DNA of 64,000 bases from Annona cherimola (GCA_030490835.1 CM059971.1:101126095-101190094); one strand, 5' to 3'; positions 1 through 12,247 are shown, numbered from the stretch's first letter. Notes: a model not told the origin generated them from the letters alone. A program made the numbers and translations.

Positions 1-1062
1 ATATAATTGTGACTATTTGATGAGCCGGCAAAGATGCCATAAATGCTTACTTAGATTACATGCATAATGTAACTCATGAGCAGCAATGACGTTTGGTGCA
101 TATATGTATGGGATTCCATGGGAATTGTATGGCTAGCTACATCGTTCAATTAATCATTTAACAACCAAACAATCTTATTTTTTCAATTTTATTTGGATAA
201 TTTATTTAATATTCATTTAACTACCTTATTTATTTAAACTTTATCTTTCTCATTGTACGTCAATTACATAAATATTGAAATATTTCTTTTTCTATCCCCT
301 CATCCATCAAGAATCCCATCAAAATTCACCGTTGCAAACGTCCCCTCAATAGCTGACGTCCGTGGCGACGCCAACCGTCACACGCTGACACTGACGTTGC
401 TTGCACTGTCCGTCTTGTGGTTCCGACTCCGTCGGTGCAACTTGGGCTAACGGTAACCGGTAGCGGTTGTTAAATGGACGAGATTGGCATGGCAGCGAGT
501 CAAGAGATGGAAACGACGAGGTACATCGCAGCGTGACGAATTGCAAGCGATTCTCAGAAAAGATCAACTCACGAATCAAGCAGAAAAATCCCATTCTCTC
601 AATGTTCCGCCCAAGCTACAAATCCTTTTTATTTATTTTTTTAACAATAAATATAGAAAAAAAAACTAACTGGATGTAAGTAAGCAGGCGCAAACTGCAA
701 CTGTGCACACGCGCGGTAGCATTTTCCTACTTTGATGGCGGACGTTGGAGGGGAGGCGGAGGCCGATGGGTCAGGTTCGACTCAGCAATCTTCAGAGATC
801 GAAAAGGGATCGAAAGGCCCGGATCAAAGTTTTTAAGATCATCTTCTTCACTTTTCCCCTCTTGGGCGGGATCCTCGTCGTCCGTTCGTTGTGTCGCTCC
901 ATCTTTCGTTTTTTCAGCATCACATCGTCCATGGTCACCATCTCTCTCGGCTTGGACGGTCTCGGTGGTAGGACTGACCCAGCAGTGCCAGCGAAGTGAG
1001 AAGAGTGCGAAGCACGGGAGCCTTTGGTCTCGCGTGGCCTTTTGTAGTTACGCCCCCGCAAT
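1..1062. other. Intergenic DNA, no gene recognised
   Basis: AT-rich at the left, with a more GC-rich stretch at about 310-560 and 690-1060 that contains several TGACG-type motifs. Short open frames occur on both strands, but none resembles a known protein or shows a splice-linked continuation. It could be promoter DNA of a gene beyond the left edge; nothing in the window decides this. Confidence 0.5.
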
Positions 1063-1315
1063 GCTTGTAGCCCAAGGCTCGTTTGGGAAAAAAAAGAAAA
1101 CGAAAGGAAAAAAGACTCGTTTGGCAAGAGAAAAAAGTGCATATATTGTGCAAACAATTTTTGGCGAGTAAAGTAAATATCAGGCAAAGCTTGTAGCCCA
1201 AGACTCGTTTGGGAAAAAAAGGAAAACGAAAGGAAAAAAGACTTGTTTGGCAAGAGAAAAAAGTGTGTGTATATTGTGCAAACAATTTTTGGCGAGTATG
1301 GTAAATATCAGACCA
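1063..1315. repeat. Tandem duplication, two copies of ~126 bp
   Basis: A block beginning GCTTGTAGCCCAAG at 1063 starts again at 1189. Both copies carry the same order of landmarks: a GTTTGGGAAAAAA tract, an ACGAAAGGAAAAAAGACT block, GGCAAGAGAAAAAAGTG, and TTGTGCAAACAATTTTTGGC. They differ by a few substitutions and a short GT expansion in copy 2, so the duplication is fairly recent. The open frames here are a consequence of the repeat, not a gene. Confidence 0.9.
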
Positions 1316-1368
1316 AGGGAGTAGGAATTTTTTTTTAAGTGTTTGTTTGGATAATAATAAAATTTTCA

Positions 1369-1830
1369 GGATGTGTTTGTTTAACGATAAAACTTTTCAA
1401 ACTAAAATTTTTAACCTAAAATTTTTTATTTTTCATATTTTTTAATTATTTTTCACTTTTTATACAATTATCCTATTTTTTAATTATTTCTACCAAACTA
1501 TCTTTATTACTAACTTATTTATTTTAACTTTATTATTTTTACTTCTTATTATTATCGCAATCATATCATATCATTTTCTTCTGTTTCAAGAATTTTTACA
1601 CTAAAAATTTTTTATTCAAAAATTTTATAATGTGAATTGATAGGAAATGATATAATGCGACACGGTAAAAATGAAAAGTAAAACGAACGGAGCTGAAATA
1701 AATAGATTAGTTGCATAGACAATTATGTATAAACAGTCGAAAAGCATGTCAGTTGATAAAAAAATATGAAAAATAATTAAAAAGTAAAAAATTTTAATTT
1801 GAAAAATTGTCTAAACTGCCTCGAGAGACC
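1369..1830. mobile_element. Degenerate Tourist-like MITE copies (family A)
   Basis: The stretch starts with GATGTGTTTGTTTAACG and then carries internal landmarks of the family seen intact at 17216-17506: AAACTTTTCAAACT, TTTTTAATTATTTTTCAC, then tracts resembling TTTTAACTTTATT. A second partial copy in the opposite orientation follows to about 1830. Outer ends and target duplication are eroded, so limits are approximate. Confidence 0.55.
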
Positions 1831-3089
1831 ATGTTAATTTGCTGCTCCGGAGATGTAGGCATGCAGCTTACATCATACACTGGCGCCCAGCACTATTTTC
1901 TTTTAATTGATTGATTAGGACTGTTGAAGAATTCAATAAGCTTAAATAGGATAGATAAATGAGATAAAAAAATGTAATGTTGTTTATTGAAAATAAAAAT
2001 TATTTTAAAATATAAAAATTATATTAAAAATCTAAAAAGCTATCCTTTGAATAGAAATATACACCTCAGATCCTTTGTAGCACCCTCTTTAACTATTGAA
2101 TAAAACCATCTCTGTCGCATTAATGGATGGAATTGCTCCAATTACGTCGAGCAACTTTGAATTCCTGATTGTTTCGTAGGACCAGACGGATTTTTTGTTG
2201 CCATCCAATAAATATCCAACTGAGGAGCAGATATTACTATAACTAAAATGGGACCCGCTCTCTCTTTGACTGAATTGCGGTTCAATGGATTCATAGTTGT
2301 ACAGTGCCTACCGCCGATAGGTGGACACCAAAAAAGGAAGGGGAAAAAAAAAAACAGTGCTCGGGCAGTGCACATGGGTCGATGAACAACCACTTAAAAT
2401 TCAGGCAGTCAATATGCACGTATTAGAAACTTCCGTTTAGATTAGTGCGCGTCAGATCTTTAAAATATCGATTAAATGAGCCTGTTAACCCGGATACGTT
2501 CCGAGGATCTTTTCTTGAGGTAGGTTCCTATGGATGCATAGGGTAGCCAGGGAAGCAAGCTTCACATCTCTGTAAACATATTTTTCTACAAATGACTTGA
2601 TATTTTGTATACTCAGCAATTTTTTTTTCATTTTTATCCAATATTTCAATCATTTAATTATATAATAGAAAACCTAATTTTTATCTTCTCAATGCTTACA
2701 TCACCAAATTATCTCTAACTTAAGAAGGCTACAAATCTTCATAAAAAAAAAAAAAAAAGAAGGCTACAAAGCAAGATAAGAATATACAAATTGTTTTCGA
2801 AATTTGTTAACTTATTTGGACGTGTTTTGGGGATTTTTTTTAAATCTAAAAAATATGCATTTGTCATGCATATCTATTTTATGTTAAAATTTTCGAAAAG
2901 ATATCTTAATAGCTTAACAGATTCAAAATTTATAAGCATCTATCTAGCCTGCAAGTTTATGTAAAAAATTTTAGAAAATTATATATGAATCCCACGTGAT
3001 TAATGCTGCAGTTGCCACATGTGGTTAACCACTCGGAATTAAGGTGCTATTATAAACAGTTTATATGTCAAAAGATATATTTTATAATA
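1831..3089. other. Intergenic DNA, no gene recognised
   Basis: AT-rich sequence with simple A and T runs. An 83-aa open frame on the minus strand at 2142-2393 has no recognisable domain. The last nine bases (3081-3089) are the left target duplication of the next element. Confidence 0.5.
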
Positions 3090-3482
3090 GGGCTTTTTCA
3101 ATATATCCACTACGTTTGACACTAATCCTAAATATACTCATTACATTTTTAAAATTTCAGATATACCCACTAAATTTGCAGCTAATCCCAAAAAGTCCAT
3201 TTTATTAAAAAGTGTTAGTTAAATTTTTGTAAATACCAAAAATACATTTGTTATAAAATAATAAAAGATGAAATAAAATACAAAGAATATAAAATTATAA
3301 TTCTTTAAATTTAGAACTCATGTGCAACTAAGGCATTAATGAGTTGCTACATTCAAATTTTAATTATGTCCAAATTTTGATGGGTATTTTAGTAATTTCA
3401 TATATTAAATAACAGTGTTAATTCATAGATTGAGCATTTTGAAATTAACAGCAAACTTAGTAAGTAAACTCGGAAAAAACCC
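3090..3482. mobile_element. MITE with 9-bp target duplication (family B)
   Basis: The element begins GGGCTTTTTCAATATATCC and ends with the imperfect inverse of this, terminating in GAAAAAACCC. It is flanked on both sides by TTTATAATA (3081-3089 and 3483-3491), a perfect 9-bp duplication. That length is typical of Mutator-like elements. No coding capacity. Internal motifs of the type ATATACCCACTAAATTTG recur in the copies near 5.8, 44.0 and 45.2 kb. Confidence 0.75.
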
Positions 3483-3611
3483 TTTATAATATAAAAAGTA
3501 GCTGGTTGCATCAAATAGGTACCACCCTTTTAAATTTATATGACATTCTTTAAGTAATTAATTAACGAATTTAAAATAATTTACATTAAAATTTATTTTA
3601 TCATGATTTTC

Positions 3612-3725
3612 TCAAACCGGTTCAGCCACGGATCTCTCGATTATGGTGGTTTTAATGCTCAAACCGAATCTTCCGCAATTGAACCAGATTTTGGACCGGC
3701 AGTCGATCCGGTCCGGTACCGTTCT
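3612..3725. repeat. CCGGT-rich repeat fragment
   Basis: Contains AAACCGGTTCAGCC, a degenerate middle, and CCGGTCCGGTACC near its end. A related stretch with the same AACCGG words lies at 31980-32160. The type of element is not clear. Confidence 0.35.
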
Positions 3726-4096
3726 AACAATACTCGTATAGACATGATTTTCATAGTTCTTGAAATCATATGCTGGAATTATAGATGGAGGGGGTTTGGT
3801 TGAGAAAGCGCAAGTTTTGTTTTATTTTATTTTAAGAAAAGAACGTGTCGTAATTAATTTTCAAGAGCTGCATAAAGACTAAAATAGTTTTTTTTTTTTT
3901 TTTTGCAGTCTGTCACCCATTCGATTTTTCTTTTTTTGGTTATAGAAACAGATACAATTAAAACATATTATATATCACGCATGATATGTAATTTGGAGCT
4001 GAAGACTTGCGGATCCATGAGGACTATGGAATTTATCAGGGCCGTACTGTCCTTGGAAATTTAAAAATCATTTCATAACATGTTTTGTCTTCCTAC

Positions 4097-4357
4097 GGGT
4101 GTGTTTGCGGTTGACAAAAAAATGTTAAGTTAAAATTTTTTAATCTAAAATTTTTTATTATCTATAACTATCAAATTTTTTAATCATTTTTTCACATTTT
4201 CCTATACAACTACTATACTTTTCAATTATTTCTACACAATTATCCACACAACTAACCTATCTATTTTAATTTTATCCTCTTAACTACTCATCATTATCAC
4301 AACTTTTACTCTCCAAAACTTTTCATCAAAAGTTTTATTCATTATCAAACATACTCT
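4097..4357. mobile_element. Tourist-like MITE (family A)
   Basis: Starts GGGTGTGTTTGCGGTTG and ends with an eroded inverse (CAAACATACTC). The interior shows the family order: TAAAATTTTTTAATCT, CACATTTTCCTATACAACTA, CTTTTCAATTATTTCTAC, CTATCTATTTTAA and TTTTCATCAAAAGTTTTA. Target duplication is not intact. Confidence 0.7.
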
Positions 4358-4591
4358 AAAATTATTCCTTAAAAAAAAAAGTCGACTTGATGCGAAATTG
4401 GGTCAGATTACCTTACGTACCCTTCTACTTCTAAAAAATAAACTGTTCTCATCGTGTGGTCACTGGTCACGTGGGATACGAAAGATCAGCATTAAATGTT
4501 TCGAAACTCGTGAAAATGTTGTCATGTCTTCGGGACGAAGAAAACTTGCGACTCCAAGCGGTCAAAAGACAGGAAGACGAGAATATACACA

Positions 4592-4878
4592 GTGTGTGTC
4601 TGTCAATTGATAACAAATATTAAGATAAAAAATTTTAATTTAAAATTCTTCACTTTTTATTATTATAATATTTTTTAATTATTTTTTCATATTTTCCTAT
4701 ACAATTATCCTACTTTTTAATTATTTTTACACAACTATCCACGTAACTAATCTATCTATTTTAATTTTATCTTTTTTACTACTTGTCATTACTCTTATCA
4801 TATTATATCATTTAACCATTTTTATTCTATATAATTTTTCATCAAAAATTTTATTCATTACCAAACACAAACACAGCC
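4592..4878. mobile_element. Tourist-like MITE (family A), left end eroded
   Basis: Same internal order as the 4097 copy. The right end CCAAACACAAACACAGCC is followed by TAA, the family's target trinucleotide. The left end may be the GTGTGTGTCTG around 4592. Confidence 0.6.
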
Positions 4879-5030
4879 TAATACCCGTAATTAGGAGATT
4901 TGGACGGTCAAAGCCAAATGCCGACAATCATTCCGTGCGTAAATATTATAATATGCTACAGTACGCTTTGCTGATTTAAAGTCTACGAAGCGTGCTTATC
5001 TGTTGACCAGCATCTCTTTCTCGCCTCTCG

Positions 5031-5200
5031 GCATGCGTGTGGCCCACCCCTTCAAGGGAAGTCCAAGTGAAGCACATGCATGTGGCCCACCGTTTGAAGG
5101 GTGATGGAATCAGAATTCAGAAGTCGAACTGGAGCGCATGCATGTGGCCCAGCCTCTCCAGAGTCGAGAATGATGGGGAATCAGAATCACATGAACGACC
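5031..5200. repeat. Three spaced GCATGYRTGTGGCCCA repeats
   Basis: GCATGCGTGTGGCCCACC, GCATGCATGTGGCCCACC and GCATGCATGTGGCCCAGC occur at about 5031, 5075 and 5137. The second and third also share a following GAATCAGAAT-type segment. Each core contains or nearly contains CATGCATG, the RY motif bound by plant B3 factors. This may be local tandem duplication rather than a working element. Confidence 0.6.
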
Positions 5201-5393
5201 GAGCGAGCGGAGTGCAATGCATGTGAGTGCCTTGGAGTTCAATTCGTACACCTTCACAGCTGAGGAGGTTTCCAAATGATCAAGATACTTCGAATGAAAT
5301 GTGTATTTCTCAAAATGGTTGTTCCAATTTTCAAGATACAATTAAAAAAAAAAAAAAAATTAGAGCTTTTTCCATATAAATATATATAGGAAT

Positions 5394-5722
5394 TATCAAG
5401 TGTAGCGCCAATTACGGTGCAGTGACGCTGAAATGCCTTGCATAATGATTAAATTAAAATCTACTCTACCCATTATATTTAGAATAATGTATTCTATTAC
5501 CATATCAATTTTCATCACAATCGGATATGTGTATGGACCCCAGCTGAAAATGGTACAAATTCAACATAATAAATAGTTTGATGTAAATAACAATTTTAAA
5601 GTGGTTTTTTCAAGATCTAGACTATCGAAAGTATGTTATTTGTATGAATAAATGATTGTATAAAGTTTCATTGCATTATAATACGTGTATGACCCATTTT
5701 TGGGGTAACTGCACTGGAACAA
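5394..5722. mobile_element. Degenerate MITE related to the 23.1-kb element (family D)
   Basis: Contains AATTACGGTGCAGTG near its left end and GTAACTGCACTGGAACAAG near the right. Between them lie AAAATCTACTCTACCCATTA and TATGGACCCC, which match the interior of the better preserved copy at 23065-23435 in one orientation or the other. The right flank is a TA run. Confidence 0.5.
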
Positions 5723-5762
5723 GTCTTATATATATATATATTTGATGAATATATATATATAT

Positions 5763-6172
5763 ATTACATTTTACCCTAGTCTCAAATATATCCACAACAA
5801 TTTTAAAATCTCAAATATATCAACTATATTTGCATTTAATCCTAAAAATGTGTGTTATGCCAAAAACTATCACTTAAATTTTTTAAATACTCAAAATACC
5901 CTTATTGCAAAATTATAAATAATAAAATGAAATAGAAAAAATGAAATCATAACTCCCTAAATTTAGAATTCATGTGCAATTAGGGGGCATCAGTGAGTTA
6001 TAACATTTAATTTTCTCAACTTTATCCTAAATTTAAAGGGAATATTAGTAGTTTTATAGGTTTACTAAAAGTGTTAACTCACGGAATATGCATTTTTGGG
6101 ATTAAATGCAAACATTAGGGGTATATTTGAGATTAGAGTCAAACATAATAGATATATTTGGAAAAAATTCAA
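5763..6172. mobile_element. MITE copy of family B
   Basis: Motifs CTCAAATATATCC, TTTGCATTTAATCC, GTTAACTCACGG and TATATTTGGAAAAAATTC follow the same order and inverted layout as the 3090-3482 element. The left end is eroded and I see no clean target duplication. Confidence 0.6.
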
Positions 6173-7230
6173 AATTTTAAATACAACTTTTTTATATTTT
6201 TAATATAATTTTTTATTCAGAATGCATACAACTATATTCTGATCTCATTTCCCCATTACATTCAAGCTTTATGAATTCTTAGAAAAAGGACGAGGTGATT
6301 GTTGAATTCCGATGTAATGAAATGGAATTTGAAAAAGAAGGCGGAAGGGGTAAGAGTTGTTGTGTATTGAAAAATAGTGTTAAAAATGAAAAAAAATATT
6401 ATATATTGAAAATAAAAGATGATATTAGAAATTAAAGTTTTTTATTTTGAGATAAAAAATTTATCCTATTCTTATCTTATGGCACCCAATGGGATGAGTT
6501 TGTACAGGATAGGCGAATCTAGGATCATTACATTGGATGACAGAGGGATGAAATATTCCCTGTCAAAAGATACGTTTCACATAATAATCTTATTTTTTTC
6601 ATTTTCCATTTTTCATTCCGAATATAATTTTTTATTTATCGATACAAAATATGGTATGTACAAACTCATGCCAATACATTCAGACGACTGAAGAAAAACA
6701 ACTCCATGAAAAAGAAAATGAAACTTCGAACCCCGAGCCTCCGGCTCTTCATACTTTTAATTCACTCATATCAAACACTTTTAAGTTATCCAAGTGGTAA
6801 TGCCAACATGGGAATGTTAGACAAGTAATTTTGGATTACGAGAATATTCAAGTTCTTTGCCAAGGTGAAGGGTTAATTCCTTGTCATATCAGCCTTTCTA
6901 TTCAAAATATCAATGTAACTTCACGTCCCCTGTTTTACAAAATAAAAATATTTACTGTATGCTATTACGATCTAAACTTTAGTGGTCTTTCCTATTTCAG
7001 ATTTCAGGTCACATCTTGGAGTTCAGCTGTATCTGTAGATTCCGTACGTAGATATACGCCGCGGGTGTTGGGAGTGTTTCCACCTAGACGACAAATGGGC
7101 TTTTGCTAGCCCACCATACAATACAAGCTCCAGCATAGAACCCAGCCCAGCTACGAGTAGTAGCTTAGCGTTTATCTGGTATTCTGCACCTCTCCGACGA
7201 CGCATCAAAATCGAGGGTGGGCGTGGGAAG
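6173..7230. other. Upstream region of the TPR gene
   Basis: AT-rich to about 7000, then rising in GC toward the gene start. No further gene recognised. The minus-strand frame at 7023-7376 overlaps exon 1 of the TPR gene and reads as its shadow. Promoter and 5' leader presumably lie in the right part. Confidence 0.45.
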
Positions 7231-7253
7231 CAGCGCAGCGCAGCGCAGCGCAG
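7231..7253. repeat. CAGCG pentanucleotide repeat abutting a start codon
   Basis: Four CAGCG units plus CAG run directly into the ATG at 7254. It therefore sits in the last 23 bases of the 5' leader of the TPR gene and is a likely length polymorphism. Confidence 0.85.
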
Positions 7254-10200
7254 ATGAAGCTGACGTTCAAACAGACGAAGAAGAATCCAAGCGGCAGCAA
7301 GCGATCCCGTCCCTATCCTGACCTTCCCTTCGACTATGATGACGAAGCACCCCAGCGGCACCTCTCTTCTTCCCAACCAGAAATATCCACTCGTGAAAAA
7401 GAAGATATCCCTTCACAATCTCATCTTGCTGAGGCCTTCCTCTCCCAAGGCAATCGCCTCGCCGAGGTATCCATTCCGCTTTCGCTCCTCCCACCTGTTA
7501 CTTCCCTTCCCACCCATACACGTTGATTAGGAAATTTTACATAATTCTAAAATACTGGGTTGTTGCATTGGTTCTCTTCTGAGTTCTGCCAGTCGATTCA
7601 TGGAGTTATTTGGATGTTTGAGTTTGTGACAGGTTATTTAGGAAATTCACCTAATCGGTGAATGGATTGGATGCATTGAGAACATGAATTCAAATTCATG
7701 CTGTTGAAATTTCACTTAGGTCGATAATGTATCGGATTATGAACCCGAATTCCAAATTCGAGCTGTAGTCGGACTTGTAGAAGATGAATTTCTAACCAAG
7801 CATCCCGCTAACTCATTATTATCATTGAATTAGCCAAACACGCAACATACGAACAGAAGCCTAGATGTAAGTATGTAGGGGAATTCACCAGTTCCTTGTT
7901 GCAAATTTTAGTATTTTGAACTCCAACACCTTGTTTGCCCCATATTCCAGATGGCCATTGCTGCGCGTAGGGTGTCTTCTGACTCCAGTTAGTTTGGGCG
8001 AAAAAGTTCTACACAATTTCTGTATGCAACTATTATGACATTTAGGAATTGGAAAGTGGCAACCAGTCGGCCACACAATTTCATGGCATTGTACAAATAA
8101 ATAAATAAATATAATGGACAACACAATGCAACTGGACAGGTGTAATTTGGTAAGACGACACACTTTAACTGATTATAAATATTGATCATTCTACAAGTGA
8201 CATGATAACTCCATTATTACAGAGAGAGAATATTGGTTGGTGGGTTGAAAACTTTTTCAGAAACAAGTTGCCATAAGTGCTGCCTTGGACTGCCCAAGAA
8301 GAGTTTATTTCTTTTCCTTCTCTTTTGCTCCTCTCAATACAACAAAGCAGGAAATCTTCTCTCAGTCAGCTACTTCACTAGGTAAATTGACAACTCGTAA
8401 GAGAGGACTTCTCATTCAACCTAGACAAGAGCCGAGATCAGCCTAGGGGGATTGTCATGCTTGAAAAGGGAAGGGTCCTCAAATATGTGAACACAGAGAA
8501 TGGGATCATCCCTTTAGCTAGGTAGCCACATGTCAGAGGGAGCACAAATATGCGAACATGTATTTATCACAACTTGTGATTCATTGAATGGAATACAGGT
8601 CCATTGCTCTATAAAATTGATAACTTTAGATCATGAGTAATAATCTTGATGGTTTCTCACTTAGAAATTTTTCTTAATCTCTATGTTTATATTATTCTAT
8701 GATTCTCCGGCTGCCCTGCAAATCTCATTGCACTTCTTATCTTGAAGGAAGGACGATACCAGGAAGCACTGGGGAAGTGGGAAGCTGCACTCACTTTGAT
8801 GCCTGAAAATGCAGTTTTACATGAGCAGAAGGCCCAAGTTTTACTTGAGCTTGGAGATGCTTGGAATGCTTTAAAAGCAGCAACTCGTATGCCCCTAATC
8901 TTTTCTATCATCTGTTCTTATTTTTCTGCTGAGAAATTGACAAATGGATTGCACAAATAGATACTATTTGTATTAGATGCAGGATTAGCACTATTGTATT
9001 ATATTTAATCAAAACTTTCTAGTCTTTATATGTTGGTAAATGGGGTTTCAAATTTTCAATTTTTTTTGCATTTATTTTGTATCTTTTCCTAGTAACTTTT
9101 GAACATCTAATCTCTAGCCGCATCTCTCAGTGGACACCAAAATGTGTTCTGGGTTCTGTGCGTGCCTGCTTACGGCCTCAGATGACTAAGTTTTCTTGTG
9201 CATGAGTGGATGTGTTTGTGAACACATGCACATGCGTTCTGCAATGGGTGAACCTTGATCAACACGTACAAATTTTAATGGTAGCCATGTTCAAAATCAT
9301 TTGATTGGGAGCTTAGACAGCTTCCCAGGACAAGCACTGCTCACCAAAGAGGCAGGAGTAATTCTGGACTTAAGAAATTTTTGTGTATTCTTGAAATCAA
9401 TTTACCTTTTATTTTAGACAAAACAACGCAATTGATAACTTTTCTTTTCAGTTGATGCGACATGAACTAATGCCTTTGTAACTTTAATGTTAATTCTTGC
9501 TACTCTTTTGCAGGGGCCACAGAACTGGAACCATCATGGGCTGAGGTGAAATACATTTTGCTAACACACTATCTTCCAGTCTCTTAAACATTAGATGGTG
9601 TGCAGGCCCTGTATTTTCTAATTTAGCTTTTTCTTGTTGTTTCTTGCAGCCCCTTTTTCTGTTTGATTACTGAATGATAAATTATTGGGTCAAATGTGTG
9701 CTTTGACCTGAGGGATTTTAGGCTTATTGCTGGTTTAGGACACGTAGTGACAGATGAGAGAATGTCTAGATTATATCTGTTTTCCTAAAAAAGGGAAAAA
9801 GTAGAACAGATGATTTTATTGTATAGTTGGAAGTTCCTGAAACCAAGCAGGTGTTTGTGGTTTAATCCATTTCTCAAAGCAACTCCGATGCTTGTGGTTT
9901 AATTTGTTCCTCAAATGGGGTGGGTTTGGAGGAGAGAAGAAAAAAGGAGGCTTGTTGGGACTACCTAAATGCTTGATGGCTGGAAGTATGCAGTAACCAT
10001 TTTCATCTTTATCACATTATATTGCTGAAATGATATCTTTTGATTACCTGACAATTCAAACACTGCTAAACCTGCTTAGGACTGCAAATTTCGTAAACAT
10101 TTGAGTGTTTCATCTGGAACTTTAATTGCATATATGAGAACTCATCTGCAGATTTTGTAATTTTCACGCAATAAAAATTTATTTAAAAAATTTTATTCAG

Positions 10201-10933
10201 CACTGGTAAATATGCTTGGAGCGTGTCATTTAAAATGAACGATCTTGGTTTCTGTTCAAGGCAAGTGTGCAGAACCGTAGCTAAATGAGTGATGAGTGTA
10301 ATGTCCATATAAGCTGCGGGAGCGTAGGGCTTCAGTAACCATTAAGCTGCTAATACCATCAGAAATTTGAACTATGTGATTTTTTCCCCCCATCTTTTGC
10401 TGAACTTCTATTACCATTTGAAACTTGAAATATGTGATTTTTTCCCCATCTGTCCTTTCATTTCCAATCAAATTATTGACATAATTTGACATTTTATATC
10501 TTGGGTGTGACTTTCTAGAACAGCTCAGGTGAACTATGTTAAGCAGATCGCGCATGGTTCTTATGAGTTGTTTACCGGTTTACCTGCACATATTACAGGC
10601 CTGGATAACACTTGGCAGGACACAACTGAATTATGGGGAGCCAGACACAGCTCTAGAAAGCTTTGATCGAGCCTTGGCAATAAAGGTACTGAAACTAACT
10701 CCCTCTCTCTCTCTGTTTGCGCGTGCGCTTATGCGAGAAAAGCATATTGAGAACAGCGTACACATCACTTGATTAACAATATGTTATGAATGTAGCCTGA
10801 TTTGGAGGATGCACGCACTGACCGACGAACTGCATTAGATCTTATAAAGAAGCGGAAACAGCTTTACATTTCTGGAGTAACAAGTGTCACAGAGACTCGA
10901 TACAAGGTTGGGGACAAGGGAGAGATAACATAG
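7254..10933 (+). CDS. Tetratricopeptide repeat protein, TTC33-like
   Basis: Five exons by hand: 7254-7466, 8748-8886, 9514-9545, 10599-10685, 10796-10933. All junctions are GT-AG and in phase, giving 202 aa with stop TAG at 10931. The N-terminus is basic and polar (MKLTFKQTKK), then an acidic patch. From about residue 60, helical TPR units follow: a first around AEAFLSQGNRLAEEGRY, a second around ALTLMPENAVLHEQKAQVLL, and a third around AWITLGRTQLNYGEPDTALE. The C-terminal tail is charged (IKKRKQLYIS). TPRs are protein-docking scaffolds. The plant TTC33-like family has no well-defined role that I know, so partner and pathway stay open. It has no signal peptide or membrane segment and is probably cytosolic or nuclear. 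The start is the first in-frame ATG after the CAGCG repeat and fits the family N-terminus. Confidence 0.85.
10348..10452. repeat. Short tandem duplication in TPR-gene intron 3
   Basis: Two ~45-bp copies, each running from CTAATACCAT or CTATTACCAT through GTGATTTTTTCCCC to CCATCT. They are about 60 bp apart. No evident function. Confidence 0.6.
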
Positions 10934-11687
10934 AGATTCAGTGCCTGAGATGAGATGAATAATTTTCTGGGCGTTTTACCTCCTTTGTAAATTAGGCACG
11001 ATGATATTCCCAGGTAGTTTTGGGGAGTCATCTGGTTGGATGTGAAACCGATATAGTGAATGGACAAAGTGAAAACAGGTTTTAGGCCAGATCAGAGGCA
11101 GCTGTCTATTTCTAATTAAAAAAAGAAAAAAAAAAAAGAAAGCTATCTATTTATTTAGGATGGAATTTTGTGTTTTGTAGATATACAGTCAGATTTCTCT
11201 CAGAAACATGCCGTGATATTGGCATCGCATGCAGAAAGAGAATACTTACAACTTACGTAAGTATAGCAGCCACATGATATATGTTAACCCTAGCAATTTC
11301 TTCCGCCTTTCATTTCTCTAAAGTGCTTTCTAGAGAGGTATGGTGGTAATTGTTGGTCTGTATTTTCTAGTGTCTAGCCAAAAATTTTATTATATTTTAA
11401 GACTGAAATACAATGTGGCATGCTCTAATGTGTTGGTTGGCTCCAGCTATGTAATCGCTATGTTGCAACTTGGGTTGGGTACTAATCAACTGAATTGGAA
11501 CTCGTTCAATTTGTGATACATCTTTTAATCATCCATACGGCTAGGTTTCTAAGTATGTGCACCTTGAATCTAAACAACCAACTTGAATTCTTTGAAAGGG
11601 AAAATAAGACGATCCCACAGCTGATGAACATCTTCAAACCTGATTTGATTAAAATATATTTACTTTTGCCCTGGTTTTATACATGAA
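10934..11687. other. 3' flank of the TPR gene
   Basis: The 3' untranslated region presumably begins here. There is an A-rich run near 11118-11145. No gene recognised; the 63-aa frame at 11495-11686 has no features. Confidence 0.4.
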
Positions 11688-11932
11688 GGTTGTGTTTAGA
11701 AAGTAACAGAACTTTTGAATAAAAAGTTTTGTTGTGTAAAAAGTTTTTGAATTAGAAAAAAATAATGTGATATGATAAGAAATAAAGAGAATTAAGTTAA
11801 AATAGATTGGTTAGTTAAGTGTAAAAATAATCGAAAGATAAAGTGGTTATATAGAAATATATGAGAAAATAATTAAAAAATAAAATAGTTGTCGAGGGTG
11901 AAAAGTTTTTGTATTAAACAAACATGTTTGAA
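11688..11932. mobile_element. Tourist-like MITE (family A)
   Basis: Starts GGTTGTGTTTAGAAAG and ends AAACAAACATG. The interior reads ATGTGATATGATAAG, TTAAAATAGATTGGTTAG, AGAAAATAATTAAAAAAT and GGGTGAAAAGTTTT, the family's order in reverse orientation relative to the 4097 copy. Confidence 0.7.
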
Positions 11933-11966
11933 ATGTAATAAAATGGTATTTTTATTTGAGAAGTGG

Positions 11967-12247
11967 TTTGAGCTAAGCAAATGTCTCACTTAGTTCGCTT
12001 CAAAAAATTCATTTGCAAAACTTTTTTTGTTTCTTTTTTATATACTTCTTTATCCAAGTGTATTTAATATGTAAATTAAGTTTTAACATTTTTGAATACA
12101 TGTATATGTTTTTTTGAGATTTTTAAAGATATATACACATATTCAAAAATGGTAAAATTTTAGTTTATATTTTAAATACACTTAGATAAATAAGTGTATA
12201 AAGAAAAAAACATTGTAAATGAATTTAAGCGAGACATTTGCTTAGCC
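11967..12247. mobile_element. MITE with ~20-bp inverted ends
   Basis: The left end GAGCTAAGCAAATGTCTCAC is matched inversely by GCGAGACATTTGCTTAGCC at the right end. Between them the sequence is itself largely palindromic around GTGTATTTAATATGTAAATT and AATACACTTAGATAAATAAG. No coding capacity. The interior resembles the family C elements at 14.6, 40.9 and 45.7 kb. Confidence 0.65.
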
